The notes beneath the pieces are model-generated. The model worked only from the letters and a program-made list of their open reading frames with translations, was not told where the DNA came from and made no database searches. Source: UBA1081 sp045636025 (GTDB lineage Bacteria > Bacillota > Clostridia > Oscillospirales > Acutalibacteraceae). From it: a stretch of 64,000 bases of DNA. Positions 8,888 through 16,044 of this stretch are shown here, one piece after another. Each line of letters opens with the position of its first letter. Position 1 is the stretch's first letter. The stretch spans positions 12,793 to 76,792 of the forward strand of contig JAZTWP010000051.1 of the NCBI GenBank assembly GCA_045636025.1. The letters run 5' to 3'. The translations under genes and the position numbers were made by a program.

Positions 8888-9331
8888 TTATAAGAAACAA
8901 ACTTCAGCAATCATAATTGCCGATGATGACAAAATAAAGTATGCCAGACACCACACAGTTGCGATGAAAAAGTTTTTTATAAACGGTGTGTTGCCTTCTG
9001 CAAATGCTTTCTGCGGTTTACCTTTTGGATAGCATACTGTGATTTCATCGGGAAGATAACCGTGGTCTCTGTCTGATGAATATTCCATTTTGTATTCTTT
9101 GCCGTCAACACTGAAAATGTACACACCGGTCTTTTTGTAGCCGTAGGTTGTGTACGATATACCTGCACGAGCATGTTGCCACATACTGTCGTAGTTTGTT
9201 TCAGTGCGTTTTGCTTTTGTGTATTCAAGGTTTGCTTTTTTGTAACCGAAAATACCAATGAATTTTTTAATGCCGATGATAAGAATGGGTGAAAATACTG
9301 CAAACGGAAGAATGTAAATGAGTATTTCCAT
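8888..9331 (-). CDS. Small membrane protein, DUF3592-like
   Basis: This 147-residue protein has one hydrophobic segment at each end and a soluble beta-rich middle with IFSVDGKEYKMEY and DEITVCYPKGKPQKA. That is the pattern of DUF3592-like membrane proteins, in which an extracytoplasmic domain precedes a PxxPxxA stretch. Function is unknown. It starts 14 nt downstream of the MraY-like gene on the same strand and ends at a terminator, so the two form a short operon. Confidence 0.55.
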   Translation of the reverse strand: MEILIYILPFAVFSPILIIGIKKFIGIFGYKKANLEYTKAKRTETNYDSMWQHARAGISYTTYGYKKTGVYIFSVDGKEYKMEYSSDRDHGYLPDEITVCYPKGKPQKAFAEGNTPFIKNFFIATVWCLAYFILSSSAIMIAEVCFL

Positions 9332-9344
9332 AATATCGTCTCCT

Positions 9345-10307
9345 TTATTTAATCAGAAGAAGGAATACAAGTGAAATAACTGTCTGAACAATGTGGAATC
9401 TGAAAATTGTCTGTGTGTTTGACCAGCCTTTGTTCTTTCTGAAATGGTCGTGAAGGGGTGTTCTGATATTCTTCATTATGCTGATTTTAAGGAATCTCTT
9501 GAGTGAAACCTTTGCAATGCCGAGAAGTCCGTCAAGGAGAATGAGAAGACAAAGGGGAATTGCAAGAACGATGTTTCCTGTTTCAAGAAGTGCAAGTCCT
9601 AAGAAAACGCCGATAGCTCTTGAGCCTGCGTCACCCATCATCATTGTGCTGGGCTCTGCGTTGTACCAGAGATAGGGCACGATGCAGAAAATCATTGCAA
9701 TGATAAGTGATGAGAATTCCTTTTCCATACCGCCTGCAAGACCGATGACGGCAATAAAAATAAGTGAATTTATTGAAAGTGTACCGCAGAAACCGTCAAT
9801 ACCGTCTGAGCAGTTTGTTGCATTTATCATCATCCAGAGGAATACTGTTGAAATGCCTGCAAAGAGGTATTTGTTCACTGCAAAATCAAAGAAGAAAAAG
9901 TCAAGCTTTACAAGGTCGGGGTTGAAGTAAACAAATGCAACTGATGCGCCTACGCAGATGATAAGGTCAATAAGACCTTTTTTGTATTCGCTCCAGGGTT
10001 TGTCTGACTTGTCGTCAAAATAGCCTGAGAGCATACTTGCAAGAACAATTACATAGTAAATTATGTATTCGACTGTGATGGGTGCAAAAATAAGACCTGC
10101 AAGCACAAAAACTGCAGTGAAGACTATACCTGCACCTCTTGCTTTGCCCTCTGAAAGTTTGCCGTTGAATGCAAACTCTCTGCCGCCGTCTTTGGGAAGC
10201 TTGTTTTTGAAAACCTTGAGCAGTACAAGTACTGCAACGAATGAGAAAAGTATCATTCCCGCAATGAGGAACTTGTTGTCAAAGGGGATGTTGAGAAGTG
10301 GTAACAT
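9345..10307 (-). CDS. MraY-like glycosyltransferase family 4 phosphosugar transferase
   Basis: The 320-residue polytopic protein (about ten hydrophobic segments) has the hallmarks of the polyprenyl-phosphate phosphosugar transferase superfamily: NCSDGIDG in the Asp-rich loop, the nucleophile loop MMGDAGSRAIG and a MraY-type C-terminal loop RTPLHDHFRKNKGWSNTQ. MraY makes lipid I from UDP-MurNAc-pentapeptide. The final loop fits MraY better than WecA, but NATNCSDG is unusual where N(L/A)TDG is typical. The gene is not in a mur cluster, so it could be a paralogue. A promoter is visible 30 bp upstream of the start. Confidence 0.78.
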   Translation of the reverse strand: MLPLLNIPFDNKFLIAGMILFSFVAVLVLLKVFKNKLPKDGGREFAFNGKLSEGKARGAGIVFTAVFVLAGLIFAPITVEYIIYYVIVLASMLSGYFDDKSDKPWSEYKKGLIDLIICVGASVAFVYFNPDLVKLDFFFFDFAVNKYLFAGISTVFLWMMINATNCSDGIDGFCGTLSINSLIFIAVIGLAGGMEKEFSSLIIAMIFCIVPYLWYNAEPSTMMMGDAGSRAIGVFLGLALLETGNIVLAIPLCLLILLDGLLGIAKVSLKRFLKISIMKNIRTPLHDHFRKNKGWSNTQTIFRFHIVQTVISLVFLLLIK

Positions 10308-10337
10308 AGAAACACTCGCTTTCTTTAATCTGGAAAT

Positions 10338-10366
10338 ATTATAGCAAACCGAAACGGAAAAATCAA
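10338..10366 (-). promoter_or_regulatory. Promoter of the MraY-like/DUF3592-like operon
   Basis: On the minus strand TTGATT and TATAAT are separated by exactly 17 bp, about 30 bp ahead of the start codon at 10307. Confidence 0.7.
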
Positions 10367-10369
10367 GGC

Positions 10370-10625
10370 GGAGCCTTGTATATCATCAACACGAAGTGTT
10401 GTATCTCATCAAGCCGCAGGAAGATGCACGCTAAAGCGTGATGAGATGCAACAAAAAGGAATCTGTAAAATTTGATTCAGTGAAGCAATGGCTTTCGCCA
10501 TTGTGAAGTTTTGTGCTTCGCACAAAGTGAAGTTAAGTGTGCTGAACACGCCGTCAGGCACTTCACTTGCGAAGCAAGCTTCACGTACCGAAGGAGCTCT
10601 TCACGTGCCGCAAGGCACACTTAGT
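10370..10625. repeat. Array of short hairpins between the MraY-like gene and tRNA-Val
   Basis: This gene-free stretch is a string of small stem-loops with 3-4 base loops. Examples are CAACACGAAGTGTTG, CACGCTAAAGCGTG, CAATGGCTTTCGCCATTG, TTTGTGCTTCGCACAAA and GTGCCGCAAGGCAC. They are separated by short recurring linkers such as TGAAGTT, CTTCAC and ATCTCATC/GATGAGAT. No ORF is evident. It resembles a mosaic of intergenic repeats rather than a CRISPR, because neither repeat units nor spacers have a constant length. Confidence 0.55.
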
Positions 10626-10630
10626 TGAAA

Positions 10631-10661
10631 AAGGAAAGACACGCTATTGCGTGTCTTTCCT
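10631..10661 (-). terminator. Terminator downstream of tRNA-Val
   Basis: On the minus strand GGAAAGACACGC and GCGTGTCTTTCC form a perfect twelve-base stem with a four-base loop, followed by TTTTTC, just past the tRNA 3' end. Confidence 0.85.
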
Positions 10662-10667
10662 TTTCCC

Positions 10668-10743
10668 TGGTGGACGATAACGGACTCGAACCGCTGACCC
10701 TTCGCACGTCAAGCGAATGCTCTACCAACTGAGCTAATCGTCC
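10668..10743 (-). tRNA. tRNA-Val (anticodon GAC)
   Basis: A complete 76-base cloverleaf with encoded CCA is visible on the minus strand. The acceptor stem GGACGAT/ATCGTCC is perfect, the D arm is AGCTCAGTTGGTAGAGC, the anticodon stem TTCGC/GCGAA encloses the loop TTGACGT (anticodon GAC), and the T arm AGCGG/CCGTT contains TTCGAGT. It is followed by a terminator and preceded by a good promoter, so it is a single-gene unit. Confidence 0.93.
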
Positions 10744-10761
10744 TTGTTCAATTGCTTCGCT

Positions 10762-10790
10762 ATTATACATTAATATGCAATAAAAATCAA
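10762..10790 (-). promoter_or_regulatory. Promoter of tRNA-Val
   Basis: On the minus strand TTGATT, a 17-bp spacer and TATAAT lie about 20 bp upstream of the tRNA 5' end. Confidence 0.75.
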
Positions 10791-10928
10791 GACCTAAATT
10801 TGCAAAAATTCATTAAAAAAATTATAAAATTTATGGTGCATTTTTTGTTTATTTATAGTATAATAATATGAAAGCAAAGAAAGGAGGAACGGCAGAAACA
10901 AATTTTTTGTTTCGAGTCGCAAGGTTTT

Positions 10929-11552
10929 ATGTTCAGACAATTAAAAGAAGATATTCAATGCATTAAAGACCGTGACCCTGCGGCTGCGTCTGTCCTTGAG
11001 ATACTTCTTCTCTATCCGGGACTCCGTGCTGTCAGGTCTCACCGTAAGGCTAACTGGTGTCACCGCCACAACCTTCACTTTCTTGCAAGATGGTTATCAC
11101 AGCGATGTGTACGCAGAACAGGTATTGAAATTCACCCCGGTGCCACAATAGGCAAAAGATTTTTCATTGACCACGGCACGGGTGTTGTTATAGGTGAAAC
11201 AACCGAAATCGGTGATGATGTTACAATCTATCAGGGTGTGACTCTCGGCGGTACCGGTAAAGATGTGGGTAAACGTCACCCAACAGTCGGCAATAATGTT
11301 ATGATTGGTGCAGGTGCAAAAGTGCTCGGACCCATCAAAATAGGCGACAATACAAAAATTGCGGCAGGTTCTGTTGTTCTTCACGAAATACCTGCAAATT
11401 CAACTGCTGTGGGTACTCCCGCAAGAGTTGTAAAACAAGACGGCATAAAGGTTGAAGCTCTTGACCAGATTCATATTCCTGACCCCGTTGCTCAGGAAAT
11501 TGAAAGACTTGAAGAGATGATAAAAACCCTTGCCGATACAATTAATAAATAA
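10929..11552 (+). CDS. cysE: Serine O-acetyltransferase
   Basis: The 207-residue protein is a left-handed beta-helix acyltransferase. An N-terminal helical region is followed by hexapeptide repeats (IEIHPGATIGKRFFIDHG, VVIGETTEIGDDV, IYQGVTLGGTGK) and the C-terminal AAGSVVLHEIPANSTAVGTPARVV. It makes O-acetylserine from serine and acetyl-CoA for cysteine synthesis. It is 11 nt upstream of cysS, the same order as in Bacillus. The TATAAT at 10859-10864 is a probable -10. The strong AAAGGAGG (10880s) is about 40 bases ahead of the ATG, with a hairpin in between. Confidence 0.95.
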   Translation: MFRQLKEDIQCIKDRDPAAASVLEILLLYPGLRAVRSHRKANWCHRHNLHFLARWLSQRCVRRTGIEIHPGATIGKRFFIDHGTGVVIGETTEIGDDVTIYQGVTLGGTGKDVGKRHPTVGNNVMIGAGAKVLGPIKIGDNTKIAAGSVVLHEIPANSTAVGTPARVVKQDGIKVEALDQIHIPDPVAQEIERLEEMIKTLADTINK

Positions 11553-11563
11553 GGAGATATAAT

Positions 11564-12979
11564 ATGTTTTTATATAATTCATCATCAAGAAGAAAAGAAG
11601 AATTCATTCCCCATGAAGCAGGCAAAGTAAGTATGTACACCTGCGGCCCCACAGTTTATCACTTTGCTCACATCGGCAACCTGAGAACTTATATTATGGA
11701 AGACGTGCTTGAAAAGGCTCTCCGTTATGCAGGTTATGATGTAAAGCGTGTTATGAACATCACAGACGTAGGTCATCTTTCAAGTGATGCTGACACAGGC
11801 GAAGACAAGATGCTCAAGGGCGCAAAGAGAGAAAAGAAGACAGTTATGGAGATTGCTCAGTACTACACAGATGCTTTCTTTTCAGACTGCAAAAAGCTCA
11901 ACATCAAAAAGCCTGATGTTGTTGAACCTGCAACAAACTGTATTGCAGAATTCATTCAGATGGTTGAAGGTCTTCTTGAAGGCGGCTATGCTTACATCGC
12001 AGGCGGCAACGTTTACTTTGACACATCAAAACTCAAAGATTACTATGTTTTCAATAACTTCGATGCTGAAGACCTTGCAGTAGGTGTACGTGACAGCGTT
12101 TCTGAAGACGAAAACAAGAGAAATAAGACAGACTTCGTTCTCTGGTTCACAAAATCAAAGTTTGAAGATCAGGAACTCAAGTGGGACAGCCCCTGGGGCA
12201 TCGGTTATCCCGGCTGGCACATTGAATGCTCTGCAATCTCACTCAAGCACAATGGTGAATATCTCGATATTCATTGCGGCGGTATTGACAATGCATTCCC
12301 CCATCATACAAACGAAATTGCACAGAGTGAAGCTTATCTCGGTCACGAATGGTGCAAATATTGGTTCCACGTTCTTCATCTCAACACTTCAAACGGCAAA
12401 ATGAGTAAGTCAAAGGGTGAATTCCTCACAGTTTCACTTCTTGAGGAAAAGGGGTACAATCCCCTTGCATACCGTTTCTTCTGCCTTCAGTCACATTACA
12501 GAAAGAGTCAGGAATTCTCTTTTGAAGCTCTTTCAAATGCAGAGGCAGCATTCAACAAGCTTCTTGCAAGAGTTGCGGCTCTCAAAGAAGACGGTGAAGT
12601 TGATGAAGCAGTTTTTGCTGAATATTCAAAGAAGTTTGGTGAAGTGCTCGGCAATGACCTTAACACATCACTTGCTGTGACAGCAGTTTACGATGCTCTC
12701 AAGGCAGACACAAACGACGCAACAAAACTTGCTATCATCAATGATTTTGACAAGGTTCTTTCACTTGACCTTGCAGAACAGGCAAAGAAGCTCAATGAGA
12801 AAAAGACAGAAGCTCCCGCAAGTGAAGAGGATGCAGAAATCGATGCTCTCGTAGCTCAGAGAACTCAGGCAAGAAAAGACAAGAACTGGGCAGAGGCAGA
12901 CAGAATCCGTGATGAACTCAACGCAAGAGGTATTGTTCTCACAGACACACCCGAAGGCGTAAAGTGGTCAAGAAAATAA
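11564..12979 (+). CDS. cysS: Cysteinyl-tRNA synthetase
   Basis: This 471-residue class I aminoacyl-tRNA synthetase charges tRNA-Cys. The N-terminal YTCGPTVYHFAHIGNLRTY holds the first zinc-binding Cys and the HIGH-type motif, ECSAIS and HHTNEIAQSEA supply the other zinc ligands, and GKMSKSKGEF is the KMSKS loop. The C-terminal DALR-type helical domain ends in RTQARKDKNWAEADRIRDEL, typical of CysRS. It begins after AAGGAGAT, 11 nt from cysE, and is followed by a terminator. Confidence 0.98.
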   Translation: MFLYNSSSRRKEEFIPHEAGKVSMYTCGPTVYHFAHIGNLRTYIMEDVLEKALRYAGYDVKRVMNITDVGHLSSDADTGEDKMLKGAKREKKTVMEIAQYYTDAFFSDCKKLNIKKPDVVEPATNCIAEFIQMVEGLLEGGYAYIAGGNVYFDTSKLKDYYVFNNFDAEDLAVGVRDSVSEDENKRNKTDFVLWFTKSKFEDQELKWDSPWGIGYPGWHIECSAISLKHNGEYLDIHCGGIDNAFPHHTNEIAQSEAYLGHEWCKYWFHVLHLNTSNGKMSKSKGEFLTVSLLEEKGYNPLAYRFFCLQSHYRKSQEFSFEALSNAEAAFNKLLARVAALKEDGEVDEAVFAEYSKKFGEVLGNDLNTSLAVTAVYDALKADTNDATKLAIINDFDKVLSLDLAEQAKKLNEKKTEAPASEEDAEIDALVAQRTQARKDKNWAEADRIRDELNARGIVLTDTPEGVKWSRK

Positions 12980-12989
12980 GATAAAAATT

Positions 12990-13026
12990 ACAGCGTAGCG
13001 GAAAACCGTTACGCTGATTTTTTTTG
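12990..13026 (+). terminator. Rho-independent terminator after cysS
   Basis: CAGCGTAGCGG and CCGTTACGCTG pair across an AAAA loop and are followed by ATTTTTTTT. Confidence 0.92.
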
Positions 13027-13052
13027 AGATAATCAAGTTTGAATAAATTAAA

Positions 13053-13201
13053 ATAAAGCCGGTAGGGGCGTTAACCTAACGCCCGATTTGTCGGAGACAA
13101 ATAACGGTGGAACACCGTTCAATTGTATAATAATCGATTTATTGAACACCTATGGTGTTTGCACATTCGTGCCGGGCGATGATTCATCGCCCGGCACTAC
13201 C
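13053..13201. repeat. Multi-hairpin intergenic repeat, copy C
   Basis: An outer GGTAG/CTACC pairing encloses five hairpins: GGGCGTTA-ACC-TAACGCCC, ATTTGTC-GGA-GACAAAT, AACGGTG-GAA-CACCGTT, AACACC-TAT-GGTGTT, and a 29-base perfect palindrome at 13169-13197 (arms GTGCCGGGCGATGA). The last hairpin and its flank match copy A in inverted orientation. The element is also placed where a terminator for the minus-strand gene at 13228 would be expected. Confidence 0.65.
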
Positions 13202-13227
13202 ATATCAATTGTTTTTTCTGTGCTGAA

Positions 13228-15684
13228 TTATTTTTTCTCCTCCAATTTTCTGTAAGCTACTTTACCCACAAGTGTTTTTGGCAGTTCTTTTCTGAATTCT
13301 ATTTCTTTGGGCACGGCATAAGCGGCAATTTGCTTTCTGCAATGGGTTCTGATATCCTCCGCAATGTCACCCGTTTGCATTGACGGGTCTTTTGTGACCA
13401 CAAAGGCTTTTATTCTTTCTATTCTGTAATCGTCTTTCACACCGATGACACAGCAGTAATCAACGGAAGGGTGTGTCTCGATTATTTTTTCAACCTGAGA
13501 GGGAAAAACGTTATATCCTGATGTGACAATCATTCGTTTTATGCGCTGTCTGAACCAGACATAGCCGTCGCTGTCGATATAACCCATATCACCCGTATGG
13601 AGCCAGATTCTGTCGTCTGAGCGTCGTCTGAGCACGGCTTTTGTCTCTTCTTCGTTGTTAAGGTAACCTTTCATCACCGTGGGTCCGCTGATTATGATTT
13701 CACCGTCTGTGCCCAAGGGTACTTCTTCACCCGTTTCAAGGCTGACGATTTTATATAGCGTGTCGGGAAAGGGGAGTCCTATGCTTCCCTCTTTGTGGGT
13801 GTTTTTGGGTGTCAGACAGCTTGCTGTCACGCATTCCGTAAGCCCGTAACCCTCACGCACCTGAATATTTGCATTGTGTGTCCTGAGAAAGTCATCAACA
13901 GACTTTTTCAATTCTACAGGCATTGAATCTCCGCCCGAAAACATTCCTTGCAGATATGAAAGGTCTTCGTTTTCAAGGTCTTTGCACTCGGCAAGCATTC
14001 TGAAAATTGTGGGCACTCCTGCAATGAAATTCGGTTTGCGCTTTTTCATTGCTGCGGCATATATTTTTGTATTGAATTGGGCAAGAAGAATGCAACAGGC
14101 ATTATTTATGAGCACCGTATGAATGCCGATTCCGAGACCGAAACCGTGAAAAATCGGCATTGCAGAGAGATTTCTGAGTCCTCTTGAAAATTCACAGTCC
14201 ATACTGATTCTTGCCTGAATCGCAAGTGCATTGAAATTCATATCTGTTAGGCAGATACCCTTTGAAATACCCGTTGTGCCTCCGCTGTAAAGAATTACGG
14301 CTGTTTTGTTCTGCTTAAAAACAACAGGAGGCAGACATTCGGTGTTGTCTGCGCTGTCAATAAAGTCACTCCATCGCATTCCGCCTCTCTCATCGGGAAA
14401 TTTAAGGTATGACCTGCCTTTTTTCAGTACATAAAGAATGTGGAGATGCAGCGGAAGCTCACCCTGAATCCTTGCAACAATGACCTTTACGGGGTGAAGC
14501 ACATTCTGCAGTGCTGACATAACATTTTCATAAAACAGGTCAGGCACAACAACGGCTTTGCTGTCTGAAATATTAAGGTAATATGAGATTTCATTCACGG
14601 CGGACAGCGGATGAATAAAACTTGCAACGGCACCTATACGGTTGAGCGCATAAAAGCAATCAACAGCCTGCGGAATATTCGGCATACAAAGAGTGACAAC
14701 ATCATCGGACTTTATACCCTGAGCCACAAAAGCCTTTGCCGTGGTTTCAATGCGCTCCAGCATTTCGCGGTAGGTTGTGATTTTTCCTTCAAAATTGTAT
14801 GCCGCATCATCGGGGAGTCTTTCTGCCGCTTCACGCACAAGCTGAAACATTGTTTTATCCGGATAATGAAGATGAATCTCATCTGTAAAAGTGAGATTGT
14901 CGGTGCTTTGCCAGAAACGGCTGAGTGTATTTTCAAGACTTGCCGTGTCTTTGTAAAAAAACTCTTCCTTGTGGCAGGGACAGATGTCAAAAAGCTGTTT
15001 TACGGCAGTTCTGCAGTCGTTTTCCGCTACCTCGGGGCAGAGAAAAAGCACAGGTCTTGAAAGTGACCTGAAAGATTCCTCTGCCGAATAGTCAAACAGA
15101 CTGAAACCGTAATTTTTCATCAGAAGTATGTCTGTTTTTGTGACAAGGTCTGCTTTTTCTCCGAGTTGTTTTGTTTTGTGAAGAAGAAGTCTGTCAGGCG
15201 ATGAAAAAGGAGAGTCGGCAATGATTCCGTGCACCTGAGAAGTGAGTTTTGTGCCGTAAACCATAATTGCAGAGAGTGCACCTGTCTCTTTGCCGTAAAA
15301 ATACACGGGGAGAGAGTCTGAAATTTTTTCTGATGCAAAATTCAGCCAGCTTATGAAATCCTTTCTCTCTCTGATGCCGAGAGTCGGAATTTCTCCCTCG
15401 CTTTCACCGTGTGCACGAAGGTCTGCGTAAATCACGGAAGCTCCTGACTTTCTCAGGAAAGGCGAAATACTGCCGAAATCCGAAAAAGTGTCACTCCCGT
15501 GTGAATGCATTGTAATTATGATTCTTCGGGGTTTTTCTGCAGGCACAAAAGTGCCTCTGAGCACAGCACCGTCAAAGGCTGTTGTGCTGACTTTTTCCGC
15601 GTAGGGAAAAATCGATGCGATATCACATTGTCCGCCTCTTTTGCAGGACAGAAATATTTTTTTCAAAAAGGTTTTTGTGTTCAA
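13228..15684 (-). CDS. Acyl-CoA synthetase (AMP-forming) with N-terminal hydrolase-like domain
   Basis: This 818-residue fusion has two parts. Residues about 40-260 look like an alpha/beta hydrolase (IIITMHSHGSD oxyanion region, YADLRAHGES), but the nucleophile elbow reads YGKETGA, with Glu133 where Ser is expected, and no clear catalytic His is found at the domain end. Residues about 275-818 are an ANL-family adenylating enzyme with ILYSGGTTGISKG (P-loop), REGYGLTE, WLHTGDMGYID and the final Lys region PKTLVGKVAYRK. It probably activates a fatty or other carboxylic acid to acyl-AMP and then acyl-CoA. The TTG start is supported by GGAGGG eight bases upstream. Confidence 0.85.
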   Translation of the reverse strand: MNTKTFLKKIFLSCKRGGQCDIASIFPYAEKVSTTAFDGAVLRGTFVPAEKPRRIIITMHSHGSDTFSDFGSISPFLRKSGASVIYADLRAHGESEGEIPTLGIRERKDFISWLNFASEKISDSLPVYFYGKETGALSAIMVYGTKLTSQVHGIIADSPFSSPDRLLLHKTKQLGEKADLVTKTDILLMKNYGFSLFDYSAEESFRSLSRPVLFLCPEVAENDCRTAVKQLFDICPCHKEEFFYKDTASLENTLSRFWQSTDNLTFTDEIHLHYPDKTMFQLVREAAERLPDDAAYNFEGKITTYREMLERIETTAKAFVAQGIKSDDVVTLCMPNIPQAVDCFYALNRIGAVASFIHPLSAVNEISYYLNISDSKAVVVPDLFYENVMSALQNVLHPVKVIVARIQGELPLHLHILYVLKKGRSYLKFPDERGGMRWSDFIDSADNTECLPPVVFKQNKTAVILYSGGTTGISKGICLTDMNFNALAIQARISMDCEFSRGLRNLSAMPIFHGFGLGIGIHTVLINNACCILLAQFNTKIYAAAMKKRKPNFIAGVPTIFRMLAECKDLENEDLSYLQGMFSGGDSMPVELKKSVDDFLRTHNANIQVREGYGLTECVTASCLTPKNTHKEGSIGLPFPDTLYKIVSLETGEEVPLGTDGEIIISGPTVMKGYLNNEEETKAVLRRRSDDRIWLHTGDMGYIDSDGYVWFRQRIKRMIVTSGYNVFPSQVEKIIETHPSVDYCCVIGVKDDYRIERIKAFVVTKDPSMQTGDIAEDIRTHCRKQIAAYAVPKEIEFRKELPKTLVGKVAYRKLEEKK

Positions 15685-15750
15685 AACAGTACCCTCCGCT
15701 GTAAATATATTGAGATTTTTAACAGCAGAGAATTTATTTATGCAAAAAAG

Positions 15751-15786
15751 AATAAAAAAAGGAGCTGTAAAAAATACAGCTCCTTT
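15751..15786 (-). terminator. Rho-independent terminator, minus strand
   Basis: On the minus strand AAAGGAGCTGTA pairs with TACAGCTCCTTT across a six-T loop and is followed by TTTTTTT. It separates the peptide-binding protein gene from the downstream ligase gene. Confidence 0.85.
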
Positions 15787-15817
15787 GTTAAGGGGATAGG
15801 GAAAAAAGATGCAGATC

Positions 15818-15902
15818 GGACAAATCGAGGCAAAACGACGCTTTTGCGTTGTTTTGATTTACCCGAAGGCGTACAAAGGTACGTCGAGAGGTAAGATTTG
15901 TT
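15818..15902. repeat. Branched stem-loop element (possible RNA or intergenic repeat)
   Basis: ACAAATC at 15820 pairs with GATTTGT at 15895. Inside lies a hairpin CAAAACGACGC-TTTT-GCGTTGTTTTG, then a stem TTACC/GGTAA enclosing a further hairpin GGCGTAC-AAAG-GTACGTC. The whole forms a compact multi-branch structure of about 83 bases with two G-T type pairs. It has no ORF. It could be a small RNA, a processed repeat or a mobile remnant; the strand cannot be decided. Confidence 0.45.
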
Positions 15903-15954
15903 TGTAGCATAAAACATAAAAATTTTTAAAAATTATGATTTTTTATAATTTTAA

Positions 15955-15994
15955 GGGGATTCTTCAGGCTTTTTAACCTGCAGAATCCCCTTTT
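15955..15994. terminator. Hairpin downstream of the peptide-binding protein gene
   Basis: GGGGATTCTTCAGG pairs with CCTGCAGAATCCCC across an eight-base loop, with one mismatch. TTTTG follows on the plus strand and TTAAAATT on the minus strand. It lies about 50 bases past the stop at 16045 and probably contributes to termination there. Confidence 0.55.
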
Positions 15995-16044
15995 GTTATC
16001 TCGTTTTATGCGGTCTGCGCTTTTTTTACATCCCCTGAAAAGTT

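Noticed and set aside
10370..10625. Possible CRISPR array in the hairpin-rich gap
   Set aside because: Repeat units and spacers have no constant length, the hairpins differ in sequence, and no cas gene is nearby.
10868..10966. Mini-ORF (ATG at 10868) overlapping the cysE start in another frame
   Set aside because: The ATG lies within a few bases of the -10 box, so it should not be in the transcript. The peptide shows no family features.
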